From assembly GCF_030462585.1 (NCBI RefSeq), contig NZ_JASMRU010000003.1, positions 69,914-133,913 of the forward strand: a DNA stretch of 64,000 nt, written 5' to 3'. The stretch's first letter is position 1. Every line of letters begins with the position of its first letter. The position numbers and the translations under genes are program-made. This DNA is from Pseudomonas sp. CAN1. GTDB taxonomy: Bacteria; Pseudomonadota; Gammaproteobacteria; Pseudomonadales; Pseudomonadaceae. Shown here in pieces: positions 1-7,958 of this stretch. Below the pieces are notes generated by a model. The model was not told the DNA's origin, ran no database searches, and saw only the letters and a program-made list of their open reading frames with translations.

Positions 1-1
1 C

Positions 2-1006
2 CTGCCCTGGTGGCACCTGCTGTCCTATGTCGAGGCCATCCTGCGCGTGTATAACCGCCACGGCCGGCGTGACAACAAGTACAAGGCGCGGATCAAGATC
101 CTGGTGAAGGCGCTGGGCATCGAGGCGTTCTCCCGCGAAGTGGAGGAGGAGTGGCAACACCTGCGCGATGGCGAGGCGCAGCTGACCCTCGATGAGTACC
201 AGCGGGTTGCGGCGGCGTTCGATCCGCCTGTTTATGAGGCAGCCGACGAGTTGGCCTACGGCAGCGCACTGGCGGCCGACCCCGCCTTCGCCCGCTGGGT
301 TTCGCGCAACGTGCGCCCGCATCGGGTGCCCGGCTATGCCAGCGTGGTGCTGTCCACCAAACCGGGCGCCGAGGCGCCGCCGGGGGATGCCACCGCCGAA
401 CAGATGGAGCAGGTGGCTGATTGGGCCGAGCGCTTCGGCTTCGGCGAAATCCGCGTCGCCCACGAACAGAACCTGGTGCTGCCGGACGTGCGCAAGTCCG
501 ATCTGCATGCGCTCTGGCTGGAAGCCTGCGCGGCCGGTTTGGGCACGCCGAACCAGGGCCTGCTGACTGATATCATCGCCTGCCCCGGCGGCGACTTCTG
601 CGCGCTGGCCAACGCCAAGTCGATCCCCATCGCCCAGGGCATCCAGCAGCGCTTCGAGGACCTCGACTACCTGCACGACCTGGGCGACCTCAGCCTGAAC
701 ATCTCCGGCTGCATGAACGCCTGCGGCCACCACCACATCGGCAACATCGGCATCCTCGGCGTCGACAAGAACGGCAGCGAGTGGTACCAGATCACCCTCG
801 GCGGCGCGCAGGGCGTGAAGAGCGCGCTGGGCAAGGTAATCGGCCCGTCGTTCAGCGCCGCCGAAGTGCCGGATGTGATCGAGGCGCTGGTGCATACCTA
901 TGTGGAGCAGCGCGGCGCCGGTGAGCGCTTCGTCGAAACGGTCGAGCGCATCGGCCTGGAACCGTTCAAGGCGCGGGTCTACCGCCAGGCGGAGGTGCCG
1001 GCATGA
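2..1006 (+). CDS. cysI: Sulfite/nitrite reductase (hemoprotein) CysI, C-terminal part, cut by the left edge
   Basis: The reading frame is open from the first base of the window, so only the last 334 codons are present. The product reduces sulfite to sulfide (six electrons) in cysteine synthesis, using a siroheme coupled to a [4Fe-4S] cluster in the cytoplasm. Both cluster-ligand motifs are visible: CPGGDFC (CX5C, near base 581) and CMNAC (CX3C, near 710), followed by the HHHIGNIG stretch typical of the family. The stop overlaps the start of the DUF934 gene (ATGA), the usual Pseudomonas arrangement. The electron donor cannot be read from here because the N-terminal half is outside. A nitrite reductase role is the main alternative. 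Confidence 0.9.
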   Translation: MPWWHLLSYVEAILRVYNRHGRRDNKYKARIKILVKALGIEAFSREVEEEWQHLRDGEAQLTLDEYQRVAAAFDPPVYEAADELAYGSALAADPAFARWVSRNVRPHRVPGYASVVLSTKPGAEAPPGDATAEQMEQVADWAERFGFGEIRVAHEQNLVLPDVRKSDLHALWLEACAAGLGTPNQGLLTDIIACPGGDFCALANAKSIPIAQGIQQRFEDLDYLHDLGDLSLNISGCMNACGHHHIGNIGILGVDKNGSEWYQITLGGAQGVKSALGKVIGPSFSAAEVPDVIEALVHTYVEQRGAGERFVETVERIGLEPFKARVYRQAEVPA

Positions 1007-1584
1007 AGAACCTGATTCGTCTGCGCGATGGCGTGGCGCAGTTCGACGCCGAGGATGCATGGATGCTGCTGCGCGAGGTGCCCGAGACGTTACCCGAGGG
1101 CCAGCTGATCCTGCCGCTGGGATCGTGGTTGGCTGATGCGCCTTGTAGGAGCGAGGGGGACGCCATCGTTATTGCTCGCGAACAGAAATTCCCAGAGGCG
1201 CCGGAGCTGGGGGACGGTTCGCGAGCAAGCTCGCTCCTACAGAAAAGCGGCGTCTGGTTGGGGCCGGATGATGATCCGTACCAACTGGAGGGGCTGATGG
1301 ACCAACTGCCCCTGATCGCCATCGACTTCCCCAGCTTCCGCGACGGTCGTGGCTACAGCCTGGCCTACCTGCTGCGCAGTCGCCTCGGCTGGCGCGGCGA
1401 GTTGCGCGCGGTGGGCGATGTGCTGCGCGACCAGTTGGCGCACCTGCGCCAGTGCGGTTTCGACGCCTTCGCCGTGCGCGAGGACAAGTCCGTGGAGGAC
1501 GCCCTGAAGGGCCTGGCCGGCCTCAGCGTGCTCTACGGCCGTTCGGTGATAGAGCCGCGCCCGCTGTTCCGCCGGCGCTCCTGA
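1003..1584 (+). CDS. DUF934 family protein, putative sulfite-reduction partner, carrying an in-frame REP insertion
   Basis: Small cytoplasmic protein of the DUF934 family, nearly always coded just after the sulfite reductase hemoprotein; its biochemical role is not established. It overlaps cysI by 4 bases, so translation is coupled. The 193-residue length exceeds what I recall as usual (about 165). The excess maps to residues 48-79, coded by a REP doublet at 1145-1240 that is exactly 96 bp and keeps the frame; the peptide made from it (CRSEGDAIVIAREQ..., ...GSRASSLLQ) is unlike the family. Conserved parts on both sides remain: GVWLGPDDDP, then the DFPSFRDGRGYS and LLRSRLGW region. Whether the enlarged protein works is unknown. 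Confidence 0.85.
   Translation: MKNLIRLRDGVAQFDAEDAWMLLREVPETLPEGQLILPLGSWLADAPCRSEGDAIVIAREQKFPEAPELGDGSRASSLLQKSGVWLGPDDDPYQLEGLMDQLPLIAIDFPSFRDGRGYSLAYLLRSRLGWRGELRAVGDVLRDQLAHLRQCGFDAFAVREDKSVEDALKGLAGLSVLYGRSVIEPRPLFRRRS
1145..1240. repeat. REP doublet (REPIN) inside a coding sequence; one arm has an enlarged loop
   Basis: The right arm (1217-1240) is the canonical 24-bp REP starting GTTCGCGAGCAAGCTCGCTC. The left arm (1145-1183, inverted) has the same ends but 15 extra bases in the middle, giving 39 bp. The identical 39-bp arm occurs in the doublet at 26224-26316. Here the CTAC ends point outwards. The whole unit is 96 bp, a multiple of three, with no in-frame stop. Confidence 0.9.
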
Positions 1585-1724
1585 AGCGTCACTGCCGCGA
1601 GCGGCAAAGGCTGCAGCGGGTCGGCCAAGCTTGACGCTGTGCCGGGGCACAGGAAAAATGCGGGCATCATCCCCGGCGCCGTGCGCGCCGGCGGTAACCC
1701 ACGGATTCGAGTGACCCCCCGAAT

Positions 1725-2609
1725 ATGCGCATGCGCCTGATGCTGCTGGGTGGCGGTAATGCCCTTGGACAGGCGCTGATCCGCCTCGGCGCCGAGGAAG
1801 ACATCGGCTTCCTCGCCCCCCGGCCGCCCGACCAGGGCTGGGACGCTTCCAGCCTCACCGTCCTGCTGGACGAGACCCGCCCCGACGCGGTGATCAACCT
1901 CGCCTACTACTACGACTGGTTCCAGGCCGAAGCCGTCGACGCGGCCCGCCTGGCCAGCCAGGAGCGTGCGGTCGAGCGTCTGGCCGAACTCTGCCAGCAC
2001 CACGAAATCCTGCTGATCCAACCGTCCAGCTACCGCGTGTTCGATGGCGCCCGCGCCACCGCCTACAGCGAGAAGGACGAGCCGCTGCCTCTGGGCCCGC
2101 GTGGCCAGGCTCTGTGGCGCATGGAGCAGTGGGTGCGGGCGACCTGCCCGCGGCATGTGCTGCTGCGCTTTGGCTGGCTGCTGGATGACAGCGCCGAGGG
2201 CGTGCTCGGGCGCTTCCTCGAACGGGCCGAGAAGGAGCAGGTGCTGTTCCTCGCCGACGACCGCCGCGGCAACCCGACCCCGATAGACGACGCCGCGCGG
2301 GTAATCCTCTCCGTGCTCAAGCAGCTCGACTGCCAGGCGCCGCTGTGGGGCACCTATCACTACGGCGGCCTGGAGGCGACCACCACCCTGTCCCTGGGCC
2401 AGGTGGTACTCGGAGAGGCTCGCGCCTTCCACACCCTGGCCGTCCAGGAACCGAGCCCGCAGGCCCACGCCGCGCGCCCGGACGCCGGCGACGAACCGCA
2501 GCACGCGGTGCTCGCCTGCAAGAAAATCCTCCATACCTTCGGCATCAAGCCGCGCGCCTGGCGCGCCGGCCTGCCCGCCCTGCTGGACCGTTACTACCGC
2601 CATGTCTGA
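1725..2609 (+). CDS. RmlD-like sugar-nucleotide-binding protein (NAD(P)-dependent epimerase/dehydratase fold)
   Basis: A 294-residue protein with an N-terminal Rossmann motif (LLGGGNALG, residues 7-15) and the overall plan of dTDP-4-dehydrorhamnose reductase-like proteins. The family normally has a catalytic YxxxK; the matching region here reads GPRGQALWRMEQW, so the Tyr/Lys pair is not evident. The protein may therefore bind a sugar nucleotide or cofactor without classical reductase activity (inference). An ATG six bases downstream is an alternative start. The stop overlaps the start of the next epimerase by 8 bases, so the two are almost surely co-translated and probably act on related substrates. 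The substrate cannot be named. Confidence 0.75.
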   Translation: MRMRLMLLGGGNALGQALIRLGAEEDIGFLAPRPPDQGWDASSLTVLLDETRPDAVINLAYYYDWFQAEAVDAARLASQERAVERLAELCQHHEILLIQPSSYRVFDGARATAYSEKDEPLPLGPRGQALWRMEQWVRATCPRHVLLRFGWLLDDSAEGVLGRFLERAEKEQVLFLADDRRGNPTPIDDAARVILSVLKQLDCQAPLWGTYHYGGLEATTTLSLGQVVLGEARAFHTLAVQEPSPQAHAARPDAGDEPQHAVLACKKILHTFGIKPRAWRAGLPALLDRYYRHV

Positions 2610-3549
2610 TCGTCTTTCCCCCTCTGCGCAGCCCATCCTCATCACCGGCGGCGCGGGGTTCATCGGTTCCCACCTGGCGGATGCGCTGCTGGCGCAGGGC
2701 TTTGCCGTGCGCGTGCTGGACGACCTGTCCACCGGCAAGCGCGAACACCTCGATCCGCGCGTCGAGCTGATCGTCGGCAACGTCGCCGATGAAGCCGCCC
2801 TGCGCGGCGCGCTGAGCGGCTGCCAGGGCGTCGTGCACCTGGCCGCCATCGCCTCGGTGCAGGCTTCGGTGGAAGACCCGGTGGGCACCCACCGCGCCAA
2901 CTTCATCGGCACCCTGAACCTCTGCGAGGCCATGCGCCAGGAAGGCATCCAGCGGGTGCTGTTCGCTTCCAGCGCGGCGGTCTACGGGCAGAACGGCGAA
3001 GGCAGCGCCATCGACGAAGACGTGGTCAAGGCGCCGCTGACGCCCTATGCCGCGGACAAGCTGGCCAGTGAGTACTACCTCGATTTCTACCGTCGCGAGC
3101 ATGGCCTGGAGCCGGCGATCTTCCGCTTCTTCAACGTCTATGGCCCGCGCCAGGACCCGTCCTCGCCGTACTCCGGGGTGATCAGCATCTTCGCCCGGCG
3201 CGCCGAGCAGGGCCTGCCGATCACCGTGTTCGGCGATGGCGAGCAGACCCGTGATTTCATCTACGTCGGTGACCTGGTCAAGCTGCTGGTGACCGCGCTG
3301 CTGGCGGACGAAGTGGCCGAGTCGGCGATCAACGTCGGCCTCGACCAGTCCACCAGCCTCAACCAGTTGCTGGCCGAGATCGGCAAGCTGACGGGCGGCC
3401 TGCCGGAGATTACCTACCAGCCGGCACGCCATGGCGATATCCGTCATTCCCGCGCCGACAACCGCCGCCTGCTGGCGCGCTACAGCCTGGATGAGCCGAC
3501 GCCGCTGGCCGAAGGCCTGGCGCAGCTGATCACCACCAGGGTTTGTTGA
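2602..3549 (+). CDS. NAD-dependent sugar-nucleotide epimerase/dehydratase (UDP-glucose 4-epimerase-like SDR)
   Basis: A 315-residue extended short-chain dehydrogenase. The NAD-binding motif GGAGFIGSHL sits at residues 15-24 and the catalytic YAADK (YxxxK) near residue 149, preceded by the expected Ser/Ala run (ASSAAVYG). RFFNVYGPRQDP and GDGEQTRDFIYV are hallmark substrate-side motifs of GalE/WbpP-type epimerases. It overlaps the RmlD-like gene upstream by 8 bases and converges with the sirB-like gene, overlapping it by 20 bases at the 3' end. A role in surface polysaccharide precursor supply is likely; the exact sugar is not determinable. Confidence 0.85.
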   Translation: MSDRLSPSAQPILITGGAGFIGSHLADALLAQGFAVRVLDDLSTGKREHLDPRVELIVGNVADEAALRGALSGCQGVVHLAAIASVQASVEDPVGTHRANFIGTLNLCEAMRQEGIQRVLFASSAAVYGQNGEGSAIDEDVVKAPLTPYAADKLASEYYLDFYRREHGLEPAIFRFFNVYGPRQDPSSPYSGVISIFARRAEQGLPITVFGDGEQTRDFIYVGDLVKLLVTALLADEVAESAINVGLDQSTSLNQLLAEIGKLTGGLPEITYQPARHGDIRHSRADNRRLLARYSLDEPTPLAEGLAQLITTRVC

Positions 3550-3886
3550 GCGCCAGGTAGAAAACGCCGGCCAGCGAGGTCAGCGCCAGGACGCTGAAAA
3601 TCGCCTTGGGTGCCCGCGCGGCGCTGCGCATGGCAAAGGCGGCCAGCACGATGTAGAGCACCAGCAGGCCGATCTTCACCTGCAGCCACACCGGCAGCGG
3701 CCAGGGCATCGCCAGGTGCACCAGGCCCAGGGCGCTGAGCAGCAGCAGGGTGTCGATCAGATGGGGCAGCCCGCGCTGCCAGCCGGAGGGGCGCCTGCCC
3801 CACCAGCTGAGCCCCAGGCGCAGCAGGAAAAGGGCGGTGCTGATGATGGCGAGGCTGACGTGCAGTGCTTTGAGTTCGAGATACAT
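3530..3886 (-). CDS. SirB family integral membrane protein
   Basis: A 118-residue, strongly hydrophobic protein with about four transmembrane helices (roughly residues 8-24, 44-62, 67-87, 96-112). Sequence and length fit the SirB2/SirB family, whose biochemical role is unclear. The conserved LKALHVSLA start and a His at residue 9 in the first helix fit the family. A fair ribosome site (AGGGAA) precedes the ATG. The 3' end overlaps the convergent epimerase gene by 20 bases. It shares the bidirectional hairpin at 3905-3929 with oprG. Confidence 0.75.
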   Translation of the reverse strand: MYLELKALHVSLAIISTALFLLRLGLSWWGRRPSGWQRGLPHLIDTLLLLSALGLVHLAMPWPLPVWLQVKIGLLVLYIVLAAFAMRSAARAPKAIFSVLALTSLAGVFYLALNKPWW

Positions 3887-3904
3887 ACCGGTTCCCTGAA
3901 AATG

Positions 3905-3929
3905 AAAAAGGCGCCCTTGGGCGCCTTTT
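3905..3929. terminator. Rho-independent hairpin downstream of oprG
   Basis: A symmetrical hairpin with stem AAAAGGCGCCC / GGGCGCCTTTT and a T-run on each strand. It lies between the 3' end of oprG (minus strand) and the start of the sirB-like gene, so it should end oprG transcription. Confidence 0.85.
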
Positions 3930-3942
3930 CACGTTTGCTCCG

Positions 3943-4647
3943 TCAGAAACGGTAGCCGAAACCGACCATGTAAACCCAGGGGTCGACGTCAACATCGACC
4001 TTGGTCTTCTGGATGCCCAGTGCGGACGGGCCGTCGACGCTGGCCTTGGTGTCGATGTCCATGTACCAGACCGCGGCGTTGACGAAGGCGTGCTCGTTGA
4101 GCATGTAGTCCATGCCCAGTTCGGCGGCCAGGCCCCAGGAATCCTGCAGCTTCAGGTTGCTGAAGCCCTGGTCCTTGCGGGAGCCGGTGAGGTCTTCGTC
4201 GAAGAAGGTGGTGTAGTTGACGCCGATGCCGCCGTAGGGCTGGAAGGCGGAGTTGGTACCACCCATGGGGTAGTACTGCAGCAGCACGGTCGGCGGCAGC
4301 TGCTTGATGTCGGCGAGCTTGCCGTCCAGACCGCCGCCCAGACCCTTGACGTCGACCTGGTGCTTGAACGGAGTGGCGGCGACCAGCTCGATACCGATCT
4401 TGTCGGTGAGCAGGTAGGCGAAGGTCAGGCCCAGCTGGGTGTCGCTGTCCACGGTGGCCTTGGTGCCGCTGGCTTTCACGCCGTCGAACTTGAGGGCGCT
4501 GCTGCTATCGTCGGGCGCAACGGTGGCGATACCGCCGCGTACCAGGAAGTCGCCAGCCTGGTGGCCGCGGATGTCGGCGGCCTGGGTCACGGCGGGAATG
4601 GCTGCGGCGAGTGCGAGAAGCGAGGGGGCGATCCAGGACTTACGCAT
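3943..4647 (-). CDS. oprG: Outer membrane protein OprG (OmpW family)
   Basis: An eight-stranded beta-barrel outer-membrane channel of the OmpW family; in P. aeruginosa OprG is linked to uptake of small hydrophobic molecules and is iron- and oxygen-responsive. The mature protein after a signal peptide (MRKSW...AVTQAA) contains the conserved DSDTQLGLTF, LLQYYPMGG and YGGIGVNYTTFF segments and ends in an aromatic (GYRF), as barrels do. I start it at 4647, where GGAG precedes the ATG and the signal peptide begins; an upstream in-frame extension to 4788 has no signal-peptide sense. Length is 234 residues. An ANR/FNR-type site lies upstream, and the gene is monocistronic. Confidence 0.93.
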   Translation of the reverse strand: MRKSWIAPSLLALAAAIPAVTQAADIRGHQAGDFLVRGGIATVAPDDSSSALKFDGVKASGTKATVDSDTQLGLTFAYLLTDKIGIELVAATPFKHQVDVKGLGGGLDGKLADIKQLPPTVLLQYYPMGGTNSAFQPYGGIGVNYTTFFDEDLTGSRKDQGFSNLKLQDSWGLAAELGMDYMLNEHAFVNAAVWYMDIDTKASVDGPSALGIQKTKVDVDVDPWVYMVGFGYRF

Positions 4648-4690
4648 GATGAGCTCCAATATCTCTTTGGTATAAGTGTTGGTGCCCAGA

Positions 4691-4731
4691 ATAGTAGACA
4701 GCACTAAAAGAGCTCTTTTGACCTGGCTCAA
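4691..4731 (-). promoter_or_regulatory. Putative ANR/Dnr (FNR-type) activated promoter of oprG
   Basis: On the minus strand TTGAGCCAGGTCAA (4718-4731) fits the FNR-family consensus TTGA-N6-TCAA. A candidate -10 (TACTAT, 4691-4696) places the start near 4684, with the box centred about 41 bp upstream, the class II activator position. This agrees with reported anaerobic control of P. aeruginosa oprG. The site is inferred, not proven. Confidence 0.6.
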
Positions 4732-4784
4732 TAAAGCCCCCAGGCTTTGTAGGAATCGGGGGTGCGGCAAAGCGCCGCGCCCGA

Positions 4785-5318
4785 TCACTGCCCGGTGTAT
4801 TCGTAGGGTTCGATGCTGCTGGCCTGCATCTGGTAGCCGGCGTCGGCGAGGTCGCTTTCCATCGCCTTCACGCTCATCCTGCCGGTGATCCAGAAGGGCT
4901 GATAAAGCTCATCGACCTTTACGCCCTTGCCGCCTCGAACATAGACGATCTGGTTGGACGGCGGTGCTGGCACGTGGATGCAGGCGCCGTAATAGGGTAC
5001 CAGCAGGAAGTCGCGCACGGTCTGGCCGTCTTCCTCGACTTCCAGCGGCACGATGTAGCCCGGCATCTTCACTTCCTGGCCGTCCAGCTGCTGTACCACG
5101 GGTGCGTTGGGTATCTGCTGCTTCACTGCCGGACCGCTCTCCGAATTGAGTACATCGGAAAGCTTGGACATGTCGTGCAGCGGCACCGGCGGCGGGGGCG
5201 GCGGTGCGCCTTCGGGGATCAGCTCGGGCCAGGTCAGTTCGCGCGGCGCAGCCCAGGCGGCGGCGCTGGCGAGCATCAGCAGGAGGAACAGCAGACGGCG
5301 CAGGGGGCTTTCTTTCAT
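4785..5318 (-). CDS. DUF3299 secreted protein, last gene of the Zur-type zinc operon
   Basis: A 177-residue protein with an N-terminal signal peptide (about residues 1-24, ending AAAWA) and a DUF3299 domain (GYIVPLEVEEDGQTVRDFLL, then YYGACIHVPAPPSNQ). The Cys-His in GACIHVP is a plausible metal site. It is the distal gene of a unit with DUF2796, ABC ATPase and ABC permease genes. The matching P. aeruginosa operon (PA4063-PA4066) is reported to be strongly induced by zinc starvation, so a periplasmic role in zinc capture or metal delivery is likely. Biochemical function is unknown. Confidence 0.8.
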   Translation of the reverse strand: MKESPLRRLLFLLLMLASAAAWAAPRELTWPELIPEGAPPPPPPVPLHDMSKLSDVLNSESGPAVKQQIPNAPVVQQLDGQEVKMPGYIVPLEVEEDGQTVRDFLLVPYYGACIHVPAPPSNQIVYVRGGKGVKVDELYQPFWITGRMSVKAMESDLADAGYQMQASSIEPYEYTGQ

Positions 5319-5342
5319 GAGGCTGGCTCGCAGGGGGCTGGC

Positions 5343-6608
5343 TCAGAGACGGATCGACAGGCCATCGGCCAGCGACTGCCGATAGGCGCGCCAGGCCGGC
5401 ACACAGCCGATCAGCAACGCGGCCAGGAGTATGCCGCCGAGCAGGGACCATTCATAGGCGCTGGGCAGCGCCAGCGGCAGGAATATGCCGTAGTTCGCCT
5501 GTACGTAGGCCTGGCTGCCGGCGATACCGGCGTAGAGCAGGCCGACGCCCAGTGCCACCCCAGCCAGCGCCAGGGCGAAGGCTTCGGCCACCAGCAGGCT
5601 GAAGATGTGCCAGGGCCGCGCGCCCACCGAGCGCAGGATGGCCATTTCGCGGCGGCGTTCATTGAGGCTGGTGAGGATCGCCGTGAGCATGCCGATCAGG
5701 CCGGTCAGCACGACGAACAGCGAAACCACGAACAGTGCCTTCTCCGCCGTGCCCATCAGCCCCCACAACTCCTGCAGTGCCACACCCGGCAGGATCGCCA
5801 TCAGTGGCTCACCGTCGTATTCGTTGATCTGCCGCTGCAGGGTGAAGGTCGCTACCTTGCTCTTGAGGCCGAGCAGGAAGGCGGTGATCGCCTTGGGCTG
5901 CAGGTCCATGCTGCGCGCCTGGTCTTCGCTGATGCGCCCGGCGCCACGGGCCGGGACGCCGTTCTTCCAGTCGACGTGCAGCGCTTCCATGCCCTGCAAC
6001 GAGATGTGCAGGGTGCGGTCCACCGGGGTGCCGGTGCGCTTGAGGATGCCGACCACGGTGAACGGCTTGTCGTCGTGCTGCACCAGGCTGATGGTGCTGA
6101 CGCCGTGGGCGAGGACGATCTTGTCGCCGAGCTTGTAATGCAGCGCCTGCGCGACTTCGGCGCCGAGCACCACGTCGAACAGGTCCTGGCCGAAGGGCTT
6201 GCCCTCGGCCAGCTCCAGTTCCTGGCCACGGCCGAAGCGGTAGTGCTCGAAGTAGCCGGTGTCGGTACCCATGACGCGGTAGCCGCGGTGCGAGTCGCCC
6301 AGGGAAATCGGGATGGCCCATTTCACCAGCGGGCTGTGGGTGACCGTCTCGTAGCTTTCCCAGCGGATGTTGTTGGTGGCGTTGCCGATGCGGAACACCG
6401 AGTAGAGCAGCAGGTTCACCGAACCGGAGCGGGCGCCGACGATCAGGTCGGTGCCGGAGATGGTGCTGGCGAAGCTGGCCTTGGCTTCGGTGCGCACGCG
6501 CTCCACCGCCAGCAGCAGGCAGGCGGAGAGGGCGATGGCGAAGATCGTCAGCAGGGCGGTGAAGCGGCGGTTGGACAGGCTGGCCAGCGCCAGGCGCAAC
6601 AGGTACAT
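5343..6608 (-). CDS. ABC transporter permease, FtsX/MacB type, of the zinc-linked operon
   Basis: A 421-residue inner-membrane protein with the MacB/FtsX/LolC plan: one transmembrane helix near residues 15-37, a large periplasmic domain (about 38-280), then three helices (about 289-313, 333-363 and 386-405). Family features include the N-terminal LASLSNRRFTALLTIFAIAL and the NERRREMAILRSVGARPW coupling segment between the last helices. It lies 2 bases after the ATPase gene, so the two form one transporter. Such systems often act in lipoprotein or periplasmic mechanotransmission and not classical import, so direct zinc import is not certain. Confidence 0.87.
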   Translation of the reverse strand: MYLLRLALASLSNRRFTALLTIFAIALSACLLLAVERVRTEAKASFASTISGTDLIVGARSGSVNLLLYSVFRIGNATNNIRWESYETVTHSPLVKWAIPISLGDSHRGYRVMGTDTGYFEHYRFGRGQELELAEGKPFGQDLFDVVLGAEVAQALHYKLGDKIVLAHGVSTISLVQHDDKPFTVVGILKRTGTPVDRTLHISLQGMEALHVDWKNGVPARGAGRISEDQARSMDLQPKAITAFLLGLKSKVATFTLQRQINEYDGEPLMAILPGVALQELWGLMGTAEKALFVVSLFVVLTGLIGMLTAILTSLNERRREMAILRSVGARPWHIFSLLVAEAFALALAGVALGVGLLYAGIAGSQAYVQANYGIFLPLALPSAYEWSLLGGILLAALLIGCVPAWRAYRQSLADGLSIRL

Positions 6609-6610
6609 GC

Positions 6611-7318
6611 TCAGATTCCCGGAGCGCGGGCGGCGCGGTTGAGGTCGCTCAGCGACAGGCTGCGGTCGAACAGGGTGGCAAGGCTCTGGTCATGGCTGAC
6701 GAACAGCAGGCTGGCGCCGGCCTCGCGGCATTCGGCGAACAGCAGCTGGAGGAAGGCTTCACGGGCGTCGGCGTCGAGCGCCGAGGTTGGCTCGTCGGCG
6801 ATCACCAGTTCCGGCTGGCCGATCAGCGCGCGGGCGGCGGCGACGCGCTGTTGCTGGCCGATGGAGAGGCTGTCGGCGCGGCGCTCGATCAGCGCCGCAT
6901 CGCCCAGCCCCAGGTGCCCCAGCAGCGCCTCGGCGGCCTTGGCCACGCTGCCGTGGCGCAGGGTCGCGCGCTCGGCGCGGCTGTGGGAGAAATGACAGGG
7001 CAGCTCGACGTTCTCGCGCACCGAGAGGAACGGCAGCAGGTTGAACTGCTGGAAGATGTAGCCGGTGTGGTCGACGCGAAAATGATCGCGGCGCGCCGAC
7101 TTCATCTGCGCGATGTCCTCGCCGAGCAGCTTCACGCTGCCACGCTGCGGGCGCTGCACGCCGCCGAGCAGGCCGAGCAGGGTGGTCTTGCCGCTGCCGG
7201 ACGGGCCCTTGAGGAACAGGGTTTCGCCACGGGCCAGCGTGAAGGCAGGGATATCCAGCAGCTCCCCCTGGCCGGGCCAGGCGAAGCCGAGGTTGTCGAG
7301 TTCGAGCAGTGCGGTCAT
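6611..7318 (-). CDS. ABC transporter ATP-binding protein (LolD/MacB-type), zinc-linked operon
   Basis: A 235-residue ATPase that powers the adjacent permease. Walker A is GPSGSGKTT (about residues 39-47), the Q-loop is FQQFNLLPFL, the signature is LSIGQQQR, Walker B is LVIADEP and the H-loop is FVSHD, all intact and in order. The LPFLSVRENVELP stretch is typical of the LolD/MacB/FtsE group. It is co-transcribed with the DUF2796 gene upstream (15-bp gap) and the permease downstream (2-bp gap), under the Zur-like box at 7959-7973. Confidence 0.9.
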   Translation of the reverse strand: MTALLELDNLGFAWPGQGELLDIPAFTLARGETLFLKGPSGSGKTTLLGLLGGVQRPQRGSVKLLGEDIAQMKSARRDHFRVDHTGYIFQQFNLLPFLSVRENVELPCHFSHSRAERATLRHGSVAKAAEALLGHLGLGDAALIERRADSLSIGQQQRVAAARALIGQPELVIADEPTSALDADAREAFLQLLFAECREAGASLLFVSHDQSLATLFDRSLSLSDLNRAARAPGI

Positions 7319-7333
7319 TTCAACGGGTCGATA

Positions 7334-7930
7334 TCAGAATGTCAGGGTCGGGTTGGCAGCGGTCAATTCTGCACCTTGCTGACCGCTCGGGCCGATCAGT
7401 TGTACCTGAATTTTCTGGGTTCCCGGGAAACGCTTGAACAGCGGCGCGAAATCGACGCTGGCGAGGTCCTGCGGCTGTTCGCAGCTCAGCTGGTAGTGGG
7501 CGTCGATGTCGGCGTGGTGATGGCCTTCGTGCTCGTCGTGGTCGCCATCGGCGTGCTCGTGGTCATGATCATGCTCGTGATCATTGCCGTCGTCGGCCTT
7601 CGGCGCATCGCCGAACAGCGGGCTGGAAAGCTCCACCGACTGCACGCTGCACTTGGCGGAGGCGGGCAGGGCGAGCAGTTGCAGCGGCTGCTTGAGCTGG
7701 GCCTGGGCGGCGGCGACGGTGGCCTTGTCGGCGTCGCTGGTGGCGGCGTGCTCGAAGCCGACGAAGTTCATCGCCGGGCTGTCCATCTCCAGCTCCAGGG
7801 TCTTGCCGTCGAGGGCGACGTTGAGCTGGGCGACGCCATGCTCGTGCTTGCCGAGGCTGCCGTGTTCATGTTCGTCGTGGGCTTGGGCGGCGAGAGGCAG
7901 CAGGGCGACAGCGAGGAGCAGGGGGCGCAT
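7334..7930 (-). CDS. DUF2796 histidine-rich periplasmic zinc-binding protein (ZrgA-like)
   Basis: A 198-residue secreted protein with a signal peptide (about residues 1-17, ending AAQA). It carries a very His/Asp/Glu-rich loop near residues 114-140 (blocks such as DHEHDHDHEHADGDHDEHEG), plus an N-terminal HDEHEHGSLGKHEHG cluster, as expected for a zinc-chelating chaperone or sensor. ZrgA of Vibrio, a related family, supports zinc uptake. This is the first gene of the operon and lies 28 bp from the Zur-like box. Zinc binding is strongly suggested by composition; how it hands metal on is unknown. Confidence 0.87.
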   Translation of the reverse strand: MRPLLLAVALLPLAAQAHDEHEHGSLGKHEHGVAQLNVALDGKTLELEMDSPAMNFVGFEHAATSDADKATVAAAQAQLKQPLQLLALPASAKCSVQSVELSSPLFGDAPKADDGNDHEHDHDHEHADGDHDEHEGHHHADIDAHYQLSCEQPQDLASVDFAPLFKRFPGTQKIQVQLIGPSGQQGAELTAANPTLTF

Positions 7931-7958
7931 GGAGGAACTCCGGTCGGTTGGATTAATT

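Noticed and set aside
1003-1584. DUF934 gene as a pseudogene because of the REP insertion
   Set aside because: The frame is unbroken, the insertion is a multiple of three, and family segments on both sides are preserved, so it is kept as a gene.
4648-4788. Longer N-terminal extension of OprG starting at 4788
   Set aside because: It would bury the signal peptide; the shorter start has a ribosome site and the extension overlaps the ANR-type promoter.
4974-6995. A 673-codon plus-strand frame opposite the zinc-operon permease
   Set aside because: Compositional artefact; the minus-strand ABC permease and DUF3299 genes are unmistakable.
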